Shown here in pieces: positions 10,001-17,757 of a stretch of DNA of 64,000 nt. The number at the start of each line of letters is the position of its first letter. Position 1 is the stretch's first letter. The notes below the pieces were generated by a model. That model was not told where the DNA came from. It saw only the letters and a list, made by a program, of their open reading frames with translations, and ran no database searches. A program made the translations under genes and the position numbers. Source of the DNA: K189A clade bacterium (lineage in GTDB: Bacteria; Pseudomonadota; Gammaproteobacteria; Pseudomonadales; Azotimanducaceae). The stretch lies in assembly GCA_902565895.1 (NCBI GenBank), contig CACFGV010000005.1, forward strand, positions 1-64,000, given 5' to 3'.

Positions 10001-11875
10001 GGCGTAGACGCCACCATTCCCGTGGCGGATGAGACCGTTGACGATGTCATGACTCGCATACTGCAAGGTCGTCTGGTGAATCAGCGGCCTGTAGTGGTGG
10101 CCCATCGTCCTGTCTACACCGATCAGGATCTGGTTCGGCCGGTGCGTAAGGTTCTGATTCATGCGCGTGGTTGTACTGCGGCGAAGTTAATTCGCATCGC
10201 TCAGCAGCAAAATATCCAAGTAGTTCTGGTGCAAAGTGATCCGGATATGGAATCAGCAGCCGTTGACCAGCTCACAGACAACGATACGTTGGTATGCATT
10301 GGCGGCAACACGCCTGACGAAAGTTATCTGAACGCACAGAGTGTGCTGAATGTTGCAGAGAATCAGGGCGCTGACAGTTTGCATCCGGGTATAGGTTTCC
10401 TATCGGAAAACTCAGGCTTTGCAGAATTGGTGCGCTCTCATGGCATTAATTTTATTGGGCCCCCTGTCGCCAGTATGGAGACCATGGGTAACAAATCTAA
10501 TGCCATCAATACTGCACTGCGCCTTAATGTACCGGTAGTGCCCGGCAGCCACGGCATTATGACGGACGTGGATCGGGCCTCAGAAGTGGCGGCAGAGATT
10601 GGCTATCCAATCCTAATAAAAGCCGTGCATGGAGGCGGTGGTAAGGGCATTCAGGTAGTGGAAAGTCCCTCTGAATTCCAGCAGTTGTTCCACCGTGTAG
10701 GCATCGAGGCTCGAAGCGCCTTCGGCAACGGCGATGTGTACTTAGAAAAGTATGTGACCTCGCTGCGGCATATCGAAGCACAGTTGTTACGAGATACCCA
10801 TGGCAATACCCATGTGTTGGGCATTCGTGATTGCAGTGTGCAGCGAGATAAACAAAAGGTAATCGAAGAATCAGCTTCGACTACGCTGCCCGAGGAATTG
10901 CTGCAACAGGTGATCCGATCCACTGCCGACATAGCCAATGAGGTCGGTTATGTTGGCGCGGGCACCGTTGAGTTTATCTACGACCTGGCGGCCAACGCGG
11001 TCTATTTCATGGAAATGAATACCCGGTTGCAGGTTGAACATCCGGTTACGGAATGGGTCAGCGGGATCGATATCGTAGCGCAGCAGTTCCGCATTGCCGC
11101 GGGCGAATCTATTGCCGATTTGACGGTACAAAATAATGGTTACGCGATGGAAGCGCGTATTAATGCTGAGCGCATACTCAAGCAAGGTGACGGCAGCTTG
11201 GCGTTCCGGCCGCATCCTGGCGAGGTAGAGACCTGCCATTTCCCTGAAGAAGAAGGTGTTGAAATTATTGCCGCGGTAGGGCCGGGCAAGTTTATCTCGC
11301 CTTACTACGACAGCATGGTCGCGCAGATCATCGTGCATGCCGAGTCCCGAGAAGCGGCAGCGGCCAAGCTCGCCGACTATTTAGGACGTATCGAGCTCAG
11401 TGGTATCTGCACGAACATTCCGCTGTTGCGCAAAGTTCTTGTGGATGAGGTGTTCTTAGCGGGTGTTTACGACACCAATTATCTGCCTGAACTGTTGCAA
11501 CGCCTAGACATAGACCAATTGATCGAAGCCATAGAACAGGGGTCTGGTGCGGCTAACGCAGGCATCGATCTAAACAGCCTGCGCATTGAAGCCAGCGATG
11601 AGCTTAAAGTTTTGGCCCCAGCAACAGCCATTTTCTACAGCACGCCATCGCCTTCCGAGCCTGAATACGTAAGTGTGGGCGATGAAATCGCGGTCGATCA
11701 TACGTTGTGTCAGTTAGAGGCAATGAAGATTTTTAGCCCGCTGAGCCTTGCCGACTTCAATACGGATGGTGATCTTTATGATCCTTCCAAACGCTATCAG
11801 GTCACGCGCATTAACATGAGCAACGGCCAACAAGTGAACGTAGGCGACTTGCTGTTCGTAGTGAAACCGGTCTAG
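7067..11875 (+). CDS. Single-chain acetyl/acyl-CoA carboxylase: CT-alpha, CT-beta, biotin carboxylase and biotinyl domains
   Basis: This 1602-residue protein appears to hold every function of acetyl-CoA carboxylase. Residues ~80-270 are AccA-like (oxyanion-type GIGYSGGAIPLA near 191). Residues ~300-750 are a helical linker I do not recognise. Residues ~760-1000 are AccD-like (SSGGMQTKEGAG near 865, GGAQASF near 911), with no C4 zinc finger visible. Residues ~1024-1480 are an ATP-grasp biotin carboxylase (HGGGGKG near 1188, MEMNTRLQVEH near 1315). The C-terminus has a biotinyl domain with LEAMKI at Lys1554. Family knowledge predicts ATP-dependent carboxylation of acetyl-CoA or another acyl-CoA. 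The order CT-alpha, CT-beta, BC, BCCP differs from the eukaryotic order. The start is GTG with no clear ribosome site. Confidence 0.88.
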   Translation: MVKQLIEGDRLFFIAESLAKDFSLFPQVAQEEQPVPGLLSDRDINRRQEELRELNIDAYIEAVVTPAEDQSRTAAPAIIRQLGRVLEEQSSGPYYQALVLMNFGEGVEREIGFIAQDRTVELGSWMPEHHLRAADFIDRCSSRALPIVSFMDTPGADPREEANINNQAHSISRLIAEMSNVDVPNVGLVYGIGYSGGAIPLAASNVILSLRDGIFSTIQPAGLANIARRLNLSWQECAKYVGVSPYELHAQGNIDAIVDYSPTDAPDKLENLRLALIHSIVNVESRTKEFVADNPYIMDHYRQSLLRYLKPSQQLQAMQSSASLALTRNPTEYLNVFGVAFRYLRYLQVRKRIKATSTQQYGRLAEQEVPAGELHTRADRERQQTFLYWLQDPDRVVYDEALSKAWRNYQDKRQAMNDERGRIAQMIFGEPKQNYENARANLLSTVGVFLYNRWKKEARGNLEALQQYLQDDVATRQILQLSEVTDAAALLNAIVNDTALKEQLYDQFSHEGRKLLDAGAVEGSVSGFVAKQLVAELNMLIANGALDGDNSMAANRRFLNSRLPGLIPPPVVGAKPVVLAELSVLDILLNEELRADFILECKNLLLFDSVYDRVIDSLDSVAAEAQASQALSQASLVRLLDQTLTQVMGTDEPVSAAREQLFDWHQRVMKMPKGVEFFRTVEEWKKLSFAHLADALFVVVTHVFGVLTPSLIAAERDGKTYQGKIAPRNIGRRKDFWNRLDMAYNDLQMQDVLRLIRKDHQFTYNDIIEQFFDDWEPCFDDLLSSDPCSFPGFRVSIESALNKGLPPCGVVTGFANVKAMQNTKVGVVMSNVQFQAGAFDMASAEKVIRLLLECAEQHLPVVCFISSGGMQTKEGAGALFSMAAVNDRITRFVRDHDLPMIVFGYGDCTGGAQASFVTHPLVQTYYWSGTSMPFAGQIVVPSNLPLRSIMSNYLSANEGAMQGLVKHPFYPSIDESLRGVDATIPVADETVDDVMTRILQGRLVNQRPVVVAHRPVYTDQDLVRPVRKVLIHARGCTAAKLIRIAQQQNIQVVLVQSDPDMESAAVDQLTDNDTLVCIGGNTPDESYLNAQSVLNVAENQGADSLHPGIGFLSENSGFAELVRSHGINFIGPPVASMETMGNKSNAINTALRLNVPVVPGSHGIMTDVDRASEVAAEIGYPILIKAVHGGGGKGIQVVESPSEFQQLFHRVGIEARSAFGNGDVYLEKYVTSLRHIEAQLLRDTHGNTHVLGIRDCSVQRDKQKVIEESASTTLPEELLQQVIRSTADIANEVGYVGAGTVEFIYDLAANAVYFMEMNTRLQVEHPVTEWVSGIDIVAQQFRIAAGESIADLTVQNNGYAMEARINAERILKQGDGSLAFRPHPGEVETCHFPEEEGVEIIAAVGPGKFISPYYDSMVAQIIVHAESREAAAAKLADYLGRIELSGICTNIPLLRKVLVDEVFLAGVYDTNYLPELLQRLDIDQLIEAIEQGSGAANAGIDLNSLRIEASDELKVLAPATAIFYSTPSPSEPEYVSVGDEIAVDHTLCQLEAMKIFSPLSLADFNTDGDLYDPSKRYQVTRINMSNGQQVNVGDLLFVVKPV

Positions 11876-11962
11876 TTATTACTCGTTCACATGACCCCGT
11901 CATTATCCTGTTGAAAGAGTACTAGGCAGCGTTCGCTGTCCGCGAAGCGACTTGTCAGACGC

Positions 11963-12706
11963 TTAGAACAACAGTGGTCGGAGTAACTGGTAGCTGCCCT
12001 GAATTATGCAGATCGTGCCAGTGCACAAAATAATAAGTCCGCTGATGTGCTGAAATCCTGCGTCGTCCCAGCGTGATAACAGCCAGGTGCCGATCCGGGT
12101 GCCGAGTACTGCGGTTACTGCGGCTGCAAGGAACAACCAGTTCGGCAGCAGGGTCTCAACGCTGATGATGGCGCCGTAATAAAGAATCCTTAACAGGTGA
12201 CCTAAGGTTTGAGTCATGGCCTTGTTGGCCACCACGGATTGTCGATCTAGGCCACTGTTTAAGTAAAACATGTCTAATAGCGGCCCCGCAGCGCCTGCCA
12301 GCAGCTGGGCTGATGTCACACTGAGTCCGCATAGTACGCTTGACAGTGGGCGAGTAATGTTGAGACCACTGAGTTTGGGCTTGAGTTTGGCCACCCACGG
12401 GAACAACCCTACTAGAATCAATACGACGCTGGCGTCGGGTACAAACAACAGTGCGCTGAAGCATGCCACAGCAAGAGCAGCGCCAAGCATATACCCAGGT
12501 AGTAGCTGCCATAGTAAAAAACGCCGAAGGATCAGAGTGCGTGATCCGTTAGCGGTGAATTGGGTAACGCCATGTAACACCATGGCGCTGCTCACCGGCA
12601 GAACGTTGATCAATATGGCCATAAGCACCACTCCGCCTGCCATACCGACCAAACCAGACAGCACGCTGGTGGCCAAAGCGCAGCTGATAATCAATGCATA
12701 CAACAT
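11963..12706 (-). CDS. TSUP (TauE/SafE-type) membrane permease
   Basis: The 247-residue protein is almost entirely hydrophobic, with about eight membrane segments in two halves, as in the TauE/SafE/YfcA family (PF01925). The first half contains the glycine-rich GLVGMAGGVVLM and the HGVTQFTANGSR loop characteristic of the family; the second half has LLAGAAGPLLDMFYL. Members export sulfite, sulfonates or organic acids; the substrate here cannot be read from sequence. It is divergent from a LysR-type gene across an 83-base gap, the usual sign that the regulator controls the permease. Confidence 0.82.
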   Translation of the reverse strand: MLYALIISCALATSVLSGLVGMAGGVVLMAILINVLPVSSAMVLHGVTQFTANGSRTLILRRFLLWQLLPGYMLGAALAVACFSALLFVPDASVVLILVGLFPWVAKLKPKLSGLNITRPLSSVLCGLSVTSAQLLAGAAGPLLDMFYLNSGLDRQSVVANKAMTQTLGHLLRILYYGAIISVETLLPNWLFLAAAVTAVLGTRIGTWLLSRWDDAGFQHISGLIILCTGTICIIQGSYQLLRPLLF

Positions 12707-12789
12707 GATCGCAAAGTATCTATCCGGGGTTGTCTAATAAAGCGATTATGGGGAATATGAATGATTCGAAAAGCGACTGATAAAACTGA

Positions 12790-13668
12790 ATGATTGAAAA
12801 TTTAGAAACATTGGTAACGTTGTCAAAGACCGGCACGATGATGGAAGCCAGTACCGCCATGCGAATTTCTCAGTCTGCGGTGAGTAAGCGCATTGCCGCG
12901 TTGGAGCGCTACTATGATCGAGAATTGATAGAGCGGCACGGTCGGCGGGTGGTGCTGACCCATCACGGCACCCGCTTGGTGGAGCGGGTTACACCCTTGT
13001 TATCGGAGTTACGCAGTGTGTTCTTAGAGGACAATGCACTGCGAAAAGGCAAGATTATCTTGGGCGTTTCAGAGGCGATTCTGGCCAGTTGGGGGCCGCA
13101 TTTCTTTGCGCAAATACGTGACCGGCTGCCCGAGGTGGAATTTGAATTTCACGCCCAGCGATCACCAGTGGTGCTGGATCGGCTGCGTTCCGGAGAATAT
13201 ATGGTCGGCATCTGTACCGGCAGTTCAGACGCGGATACGGATTTGGTATCGGAGGTGATCCGCCAAGAACCTATGGTAATCATCCCATCAGGATTGGAGC
13301 CATTGAAGTACAAGCTCGGTAAGCCGTTACAGGTTCTAACCATTGAGTCGCGCTCCGGTGCTTGGGGTTCGATAGAAGAAAATATGCAGCGCCTGAATCT
13401 TGATCGAGTGGTGTCGTTGGAGTCGTTCTTTGCAGTAGCGCAGATGGCATTGTCTGGATTCGGCCATGGCTTAGTGCCTATTGGCGTCGCCAATACATTG
13501 GGCATCGCCGATGGAGACTTGATTAAGTTGCCGCGCAGTCATGCATCGCGGCCAACGCTTACCCGCCCAGTGCGCTTTGTTGCGCGAAAGTCGATGTTTG
13601 CCCAAGCGTTAGTGCGCAGTTTTTACGCTGAGGCCTCGACTCATGCAGCAGCGATGGACGTCGACTAG
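12790..13668 (+). CDS. LysR-family transcriptional regulator
   Basis: This LysR-type regulator of 292 residues has an N-terminal winged helix-turn-helix (about residues 1-60, SQSAVSKRIAALERYYDREL being the recognition region) followed by a two-lobed effector-binding domain. The closest neighbour is the divergent TSUP permease, so autoregulation and control of that permease are the simple inference. The 83-base intergenic region holds an imperfect ATT...AAT dyad (around 12745-12762) of the T-N11-A type. The effector is unknown. The 3' end converges on hemH with a 23-base gap. Confidence 0.88.
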   Translation: MIENLETLVTLSKTGTMMEASTAMRISQSAVSKRIAALERYYDRELIERHGRRVVLTHHGTRLVERVTPLLSELRSVFLEDNALRKGKIILGVSEAILASWGPHFFAQIRDRLPEVEFEFHAQRSPVVLDRLRSGEYMVGICTGSSDADTDLVSEVIRQEPMVIIPSGLEPLKYKLGKPLQVLTIESRSGAWGSIEENMQRLNLDRVVSLESFFAVAQMALSGFGHGLVPIGVANTLGIADGDLIKLPRSHASRPTLTRPVRFVARKSMFAQALVRSFYAEASTHAAAMDVD

Positions 13669-13691
13669 GAGCCGCATCCCGGCGTCTCGAC

Positions 13692-14711
13692 TCATGCTGC
13701 ACCGCGGCAGAGTCTGGCGAGGCCACTTACCCACAAAGGATCTGCGTTCAGGCAAGGCACTAGATGAAAGCTTTCGCCACCGGCTTCAAGAAATGTTTCT
13801 TGGCCTTGCATGCCTATTTCTTCCAGAGTCTCCAGGTTATCCACTACAAAGGCCGGGGACGCCACCACAAGATTTTTTACACCCTGATCAGGAAGCTCTG
13901 CCAAAACTTTATCCGTGTATGGACTGAGCCAGGGCAAAGGGCCTAGACGGGACTGGAAGCTCACACTGTACTGGTCCTCGCTCAAGCCAATGTGCGCCGC
14001 GATATTGGCGGAAGTGGCATAAACCTGATGGCGGTAACACGTTTTATGCGCTGGCGATTGCTGGTAGCAGCAGTCCTCCTGTTGCAGACAGTGGTTCTTG
14101 GTTGGATCGGCTTTACGCAAATGCTGCTCGGGTAAGCCATGATAACTCAGCAACAGGTGGTCCCACTGCTCGGGCAGATGTTGTTTGATTAACTCGCCCC
14201 AGGCCTGACTGTGCTCGTCAGCCCCGTAAAACGGCGGTAATACTGAGTGCTGCATGGTGGCAGGCAGGGCTGCTTCCACCGCGCGTAAAGAAGTGGTCAC
14301 CGTGGAATCCGCGTGCTGGGCATAAAGGGGCACCACGATGACATGCTCCACGCCTTGGCCGGCCAGTTCCTCTATGCCAGCCTGAATGCTTGGATTGCCA
14401 TAGCGCATGCTTAGAACGACAGGCGCTTGTAGTTCCGCCGCCAGCTCGTCGGCGAGACGTTGACTGCCGGTTAACAAGGGTGAGCCCTCATCAGTCCAAA
14501 TGCTGGCGTACGCCTCGGCACTCTTGTTGGGGCGAAACGGTAATATAAAACCGTAAACGATTAACGCTCGAATGATCGTGGGCGCTGACAGCACAAAGGG
14601 ATCCATTAAAAACTGGCCCAAATAGCGACGGACGTCAGCAACATCGGCGGAATCCGGCGTACCTAAATTAATGAGCAAAATTCCGCTGTTGGGTTTGAGT
14701 TCGTGATTCAT
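13692..14711 (-). CDS. hemH: Ferrochelatase
   Basis: HemH inserts ferrous iron into protoporphyrin IX to form protoheme. The N-terminal GILLINLGTPDS and the active-site SYHGLPEQHLRK with His191 are clear, as is the C-terminal SPAFVVDNLETLEEI with its conserved Glu residues. ATG at 14711 gives 339 residues starting at the usual place; a frame extension to 14744 adds 11 residues with no family match. A four-cysteine stretch (C208, C214, C215, C225) is typical of a proteobacterial ferrochelatase group proposed to hold an internal [2Fe-2S] cluster. The gene is divergent from hisH. Confidence 0.95.
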   Translation of the reverse strand: MNHELKPNSGILLINLGTPDSADVADVRRYLGQFLMDPFVLSAPTIIRALIVYGFILPFRPNKSAEAYASIWTDEGSPLLTGSQRLADELAAELQAPVVLSMRYGNPSIQAGIEELAGQGVEHVIVVPLYAQHADSTVTTSLRAVEAALPATMQHSVLPPFYGADEHSQAWGELIKQHLPEQWDHLLLSYHGLPEQHLRKADPTKNHCLQQEDCCYQQSPAHKTCYRHQVYATSANIAAHIGLSEDQYSVSFQSRLGPLPWLSPYTDKVLAELPDQGVKNLVVASPAFVVDNLETLEEIGMQGQETFLEAGGESFHLVPCLNADPLWVSGLARLCRGAA

Positions 14712-14799
14712 GGATTGCCTGAAACTGCTGCGGCCGGGTTGCAACCGTGGCCTGATAGATGGAGACGCGATAGTATCCGCGCTCCGTTAGGCAAGCAAC

Positions 14800-15429
14800 T
14801 TGGACACAAACGTGACGCTTATTTTGGATTACGAAGCGGGTAACTTAGCCAGTGTCAGGCGCGCCTGCGCACACGTGGGTTTGCAGGCCCAATATTGTGC
14901 TGACCCTGATCAGCTGCTCCAGGCTGAGCGCATTATTTTTCCGGGCGTGGGTGCAGCAGGGAGTGCTATGCGCAGTCTCAAACAGCGCGGACTTGACCAG
15001 GCGCTGCGTGAAGTGATTCAACGTGGCACGCCGGTGCTTGGCATTTGTTTGGGTATGCAGGTGTCGCTGACTCATTCGCAAGAAAACGATACGCCCACCT
15101 TGAATATTATTCCCGGTCAGGTACGACGGTTCGCTTTCGATCGTAAGGATCTAAAAATTCCACATATGGGCTGGAACGAAGTTCGAGTACTGCAAGCCCA
15201 TCCGGTCTTGGCTGGGATCCAGCCAGGCGATGAGTTTTATTTCGTACACAGCTATTTTCCTCAACCCATATCAAATGATGCAGTGCTCGCGGTTACTGAT
15301 TACGAAGGTGAATTCGCGTGTGCTGTAGGTAAAGATAATTACATCGGTACTCAGTTCCACCCGGAAAAAAGTGCGCAAGTTGGTTTACGACTGCTGGCGA
15401 ATTTCGCAGCTTGGGATGGTCAATGTTAA
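14800..15429 (+). CDS. hisH: Imidazole glycerol phosphate synthase, glutamine amidotransferase subunit
   Basis: HisH supplies ammonia from glutamine to HisF in step five of histidine synthesis. The class I glutaminase nucleophile lies in GICLGMQV, and the His/Glu pair in QFHPEKSAQ. The first conserved strand, LILDYEAGNLASVRRA, begins just after the start. Two starts are possible: TTG at 14800 and GTG at 14812, neither with a strong ribosome site; the longer one is listed. The stop overlaps the hisF ATG by 7 bases, so the pair is translationally coupled. hisB and hisA, often found beside these genes in Pseudomonas-like genomes, are not here. Confidence 0.93.
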   Translation: MDTNVTLILDYEAGNLASVRRACAHVGLQAQYCADPDQLLQAERIIFPGVGAAGSAMRSLKQRGLDQALREVIQRGTPVLGICLGMQVSLTHSQENDTPTLNIIPGQVRRFAFDRKDLKIPHMGWNEVRVLQAHPVLAGIQPGDEFYFVHSYFPQPISNDAVLAVTDYEGEFACAVGKDNYIGTQFHPEKSAQVGLRLLANFAAWDGQC

Positions 15430-16199
15430 GCAAACGGGTGATTGCCTGCCTGGACGTACGGGACGGTAAGCTGGCAAAAAGCGTCAAGTTTGTCGACACC
15501 AAGGACATTGGTGACCCTGTGGCGAAAGCCCGGGAATATTATGAAGATGGCTTGGACGAGTTGGTGTTTTATGACATTACGGCCTCCAGCGATAAGCGCA
15601 ATATCATGCTCGATGTTGTAGAGGCGGTGGCAGATCAGGTCTTTATTCCATTGTCTGTGGGGGGAGGTGTACGCTCGGTTGTCGATGCCACTGACCTTCG
15701 TTTGGCCGGCGCAGAAAAGATCAATGTGAACTCTGCTGCGGTAGCACGACCGGAGTTGATTAATGAATGCGCTGAGGCCATCGGCAATCAGAACGTGGTC
15801 TTGTCTATGGACATTCAGCGCGTCGGCGTTAACCCCGAACAGCCCAGCGGCTATGAAATTGTCATAAACGGTGGTCGTACTGCGACAGGCAAAGACGCTT
15901 TGGCTTGGGCCATCGAAGGCGAGCGTCGCGGTGCTGGCGAATTGGTGATCAATTCCATTGATGCTGACGGCACTAAGGACGGGTACGAAATCGCGCTCAC
16001 GGCAATGATTGCCGAGGCGGTGAGGGTGCCGGTTATTGCGTCTGGTGGTGCCGGAGTGCCAGAACATCTATACGACGTGCTGACCCAGGGGAGTGCGGAT
16101 GCGGCACTGGTGGCGTCTATGGTGCATTACGGTGACTACAAGGTCAGTGAGCTAAAGCAGTATTTGCACGATGAAGGGCTGAAAATTCGCATCTGCTGA
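15423..16199 (+). CDS. hisF: Imidazole glycerol phosphate synthase, cyclase subunit
   Basis: HisF is the (beta/alpha)8 cyclase that turns PRFAR and ammonia into imidazole glycerol phosphate and AICAR. The catalytic Asp11 is in CLDVRDGK and the second catalytic Asp in VVLSMDIQRV; phosphate-binding loops SVGGGVRS and ASGGAGVPEH are intact. The length is 258 residues when started at ATG 15423, which overlaps the end of hisH. The end GLKIRIC is typical. The sequence is somewhat diverged from the E. coli type. HisHF paralogues also occur in surface-sugar clusters, but no such genes surround this pair. Confidence 0.92.
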   Translation: MLSKRVIACLDVRDGKLAKSVKFVDTKDIGDPVAKAREYYEDGLDELVFYDITASSDKRNIMLDVVEAVADQVFIPLSVGGGVRSVVDATDLRLAGAEKINVNSAAVARPELINECAEAIGNQNVVLSMDIQRVGVNPEQPSGYEIVINGGRTATGKDALAWAIEGERRGAGELVINSIDADGTKDGYEIALTAMIAEAVRVPVIASGGAGVPEHLYDVLTQGSADAALVASMVHYGDYKVSELKQYLHDEGLKIRIC

Positions 16200-16227
16200 G
16201 GGAATAAGCCAAAAACAAGGACTAGCG

Positions 16228-17196
16228 ATGAAAGCAATTCAGGTGGACGGTGAAAAGTTAATCTGGGCGGACGTGGCATCCGCGCAGTGTGGCGCAGGTG
16301 AAGTCAAAATCCGCGTACACGCCACCGCCATTAACCGAGCGGATTTGCTGCAGCGGGCAGGTGGCTATCCGCCGCCGCCAGGAGCGAGCCCGATTATGGG
16401 CCTGGAGTGCGCCGGCGAGGTGATTGAGATGGGCGAGGGCGTACAGCGCTGCAAGGTCGGCGACGCGGTTTGTGCATTGCTTGCTGGAGGCGGGTATGCA
16501 GAAGAGGTTGTAGTAGCTGCAGGACAAGTTTTGCCCGTGCCGAAAGGCTTGAGCATGGTCCAAGCAGCGGCTTTACCGGAGGTTTTTGCTACGGCGTATT
16601 TGAACCTTTACATGGAAGGTGCACTACAAACTACTGAAAAGACTATCGTGCATGCGGGTGCCAGTGGTGTTGGCACCGCGGCCATTCAATTGCTCAAGCA
16701 AAGCGGCAATCCAGTTTTTGTCACTGTAGGTTCCGATGAAAAGCTGCGCAGTTGTGTGGAATTGGGAGCTGATACGGGGTCTGTGCGCCACCAAGGTTCC
16801 TTTGCTGAGGCCGCTACCGCATGGGCCGGCGAACAAGGTGTTGATGTCATTCTCGATCCAGTGGGAGGGCTGTATCTGGCAGATAATCTTCATGTTCTTG
16901 GTCTGGGTGGACGATTAGTGTTAATCGGGCTGATGGGTGGCGCCGTGACCGAGGCTAACCTTGCGTTGTTAATGCTAAAAAGAGCCCGGGTAATTGGTTC
17001 AACCTTACGCGCGCGAGCCATAGGAGAAAAAGCGGCCGTTATGGATGCTTTGCAGCGCAACGTGTGGCCAGACATCGAGCGTGGTGCTATCCGACCGATT
17101 ATCGAAGCGGAAATGCCGATTCAGCAAACGCAAGATGCTCACGCTTTAATGGCGTCTAACGCTACCGTAGGGAAGATTGTCTTAACCGTTACCTAG
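16228..17196 (+). CDS. Zinc-independent NAD(P)H:quinone oxidoreductase (PIG3/QorA type)
   Basis: This MDR-superfamily enzyme of 322 residues has the GroES-like N-terminal half (INRADLLQRAGGYPPPPGA, typical of the TP53I3/PIG3 branch) and a Rossmann half with AGASGVGTAAIQL. The zinc-ligand residues of alcohol dehydrogenases are missing, as expected for quinone oxidoreductases. Such enzymes reduce quinones or conjugated carbonyls with NADPH. AAGGA seven bases before the ATG supports the start. It follows hisF by 28 bases and may share its transcript. The physiological substrate is unknown. Confidence 0.85.
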   Translation: MKAIQVDGEKLIWADVASAQCGAGEVKIRVHATAINRADLLQRAGGYPPPPGASPIMGLECAGEVIEMGEGVQRCKVGDAVCALLAGGGYAEEVVVAAGQVLPVPKGLSMVQAAALPEVFATAYLNLYMEGALQTTEKTIVHAGASGVGTAAIQLLKQSGNPVFVTVGSDEKLRSCVELGADTGSVRHQGSFAEAATAWAGEQGVDVILDPVGGLYLADNLHVLGLGGRLVLIGLMGGAVTEANLALLMLKRARVIGSTLRARAIGEKAAVMDALQRNVWPDIERGAIRPIIEAEMPIQQTQDAHALMASNATVGKIVLTVT

Positions 17197-17268
17197 CAAC
17201 AAAAACTTACCTAACGAAAAGCAATTGGCTTACCGACCCGAGGCCTTCGCTGTTGCAAACTCGGCTGC

Positions 17269-17757
17269 ATGCAGAGAACGACCCGCCCAGGTTTATTGCT
17301 TTATGTAGGCTTTACTCTAATCGAGCTGATGCTGGTACTTGCCGTTGTGGCAATACTGGCACTGTCTGCGCAACCTGCCTATCGAAGTTATGTTGAGCGT
17401 GGCCATCAAGCGCGGGCTCAGGCGGTCCTGCTCACTTGCGCTCAGCTCATACAGCGATTGTCGCTGCATCAATTTGACTATCTAGGCCACGCTGACAGTG
17501 ATCGCGATGGCCTAGGTGATACTGACCATGGGCCTGTTGCTGCCTCCGTTTGCCAGCAGGTGGCTGACCCAACCTTGCACTACAGTTTTAGCATCCGCGC
17601 TTTTGCCGATAGCTTCGAGCTTATGGCCACGCCGAATGTGAATGAGATGAATGCTGGCCGGGGGCGCCTGAGTTTGGACCATGTGGGACTGAGAAGATGG
17701 GATGCAAATGACAACGGCGAGTTTGAGGCGGATGAATTGCGATGGCCCACGGGATAG
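17269..17757 (+). CDS. pilE: Type IV pilin-like protein (PilE-like minor pilin) with calcium-loop motifs
   Basis: The N-terminus is a class III signal: cleavage is expected after Gly14, giving a mature end FTLIELMLVLAVVAIL with the conserved Glu5. The 162-residue protein then has a soluble domain with two cysteines. Two acidic loops stand out: DSDRDGLGD (residues 76-84) and DANDNGEFEADE (145-156). The second fits the EF-hand spacing, with acidic or Asn residues at positions 1, 3, 5, 9 and 12 and Gly at 6. It heads an operon with pilV-, pilW- and pilX-like genes, so it is probably a minor pilin. The ATG lacks a strong Shine-Dalgarno. Confidence 0.75.
   Translation: MQRTTRPGLLLYVGFTLIELMLVLAVVAILALSAQPAYRSYVERGHQARAQAVLLTCAQLIQRLSLHQFDYLGHADSDRDGLGDTDHGPVAASVCQQVADPTLHYSFSIRAFADSFELMATPNVNEMNAGRGRLSLDHVGLRRWDANDNGEFEADELRWPTG

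Noticed and set aside
10871-11338. Minus-strand open frame inside the carboxylase gene
   Set aside because: It lies opposite the conserved biotin carboxylase motifs and shows no protein-like composition.
12156-12737. Open frames on both strands over the TSUP gene
   Set aside because: The TSUP frame has clear membrane helices and family motifs; the others are shadows.
14800-16199. hisHF as part of a surface polysaccharide cluster
   Set aside because: No glycosyltransferase, nucleotide-sugar or asparagine-synthase-like gene is nearby, and catalytic residues match the histidine enzymes.
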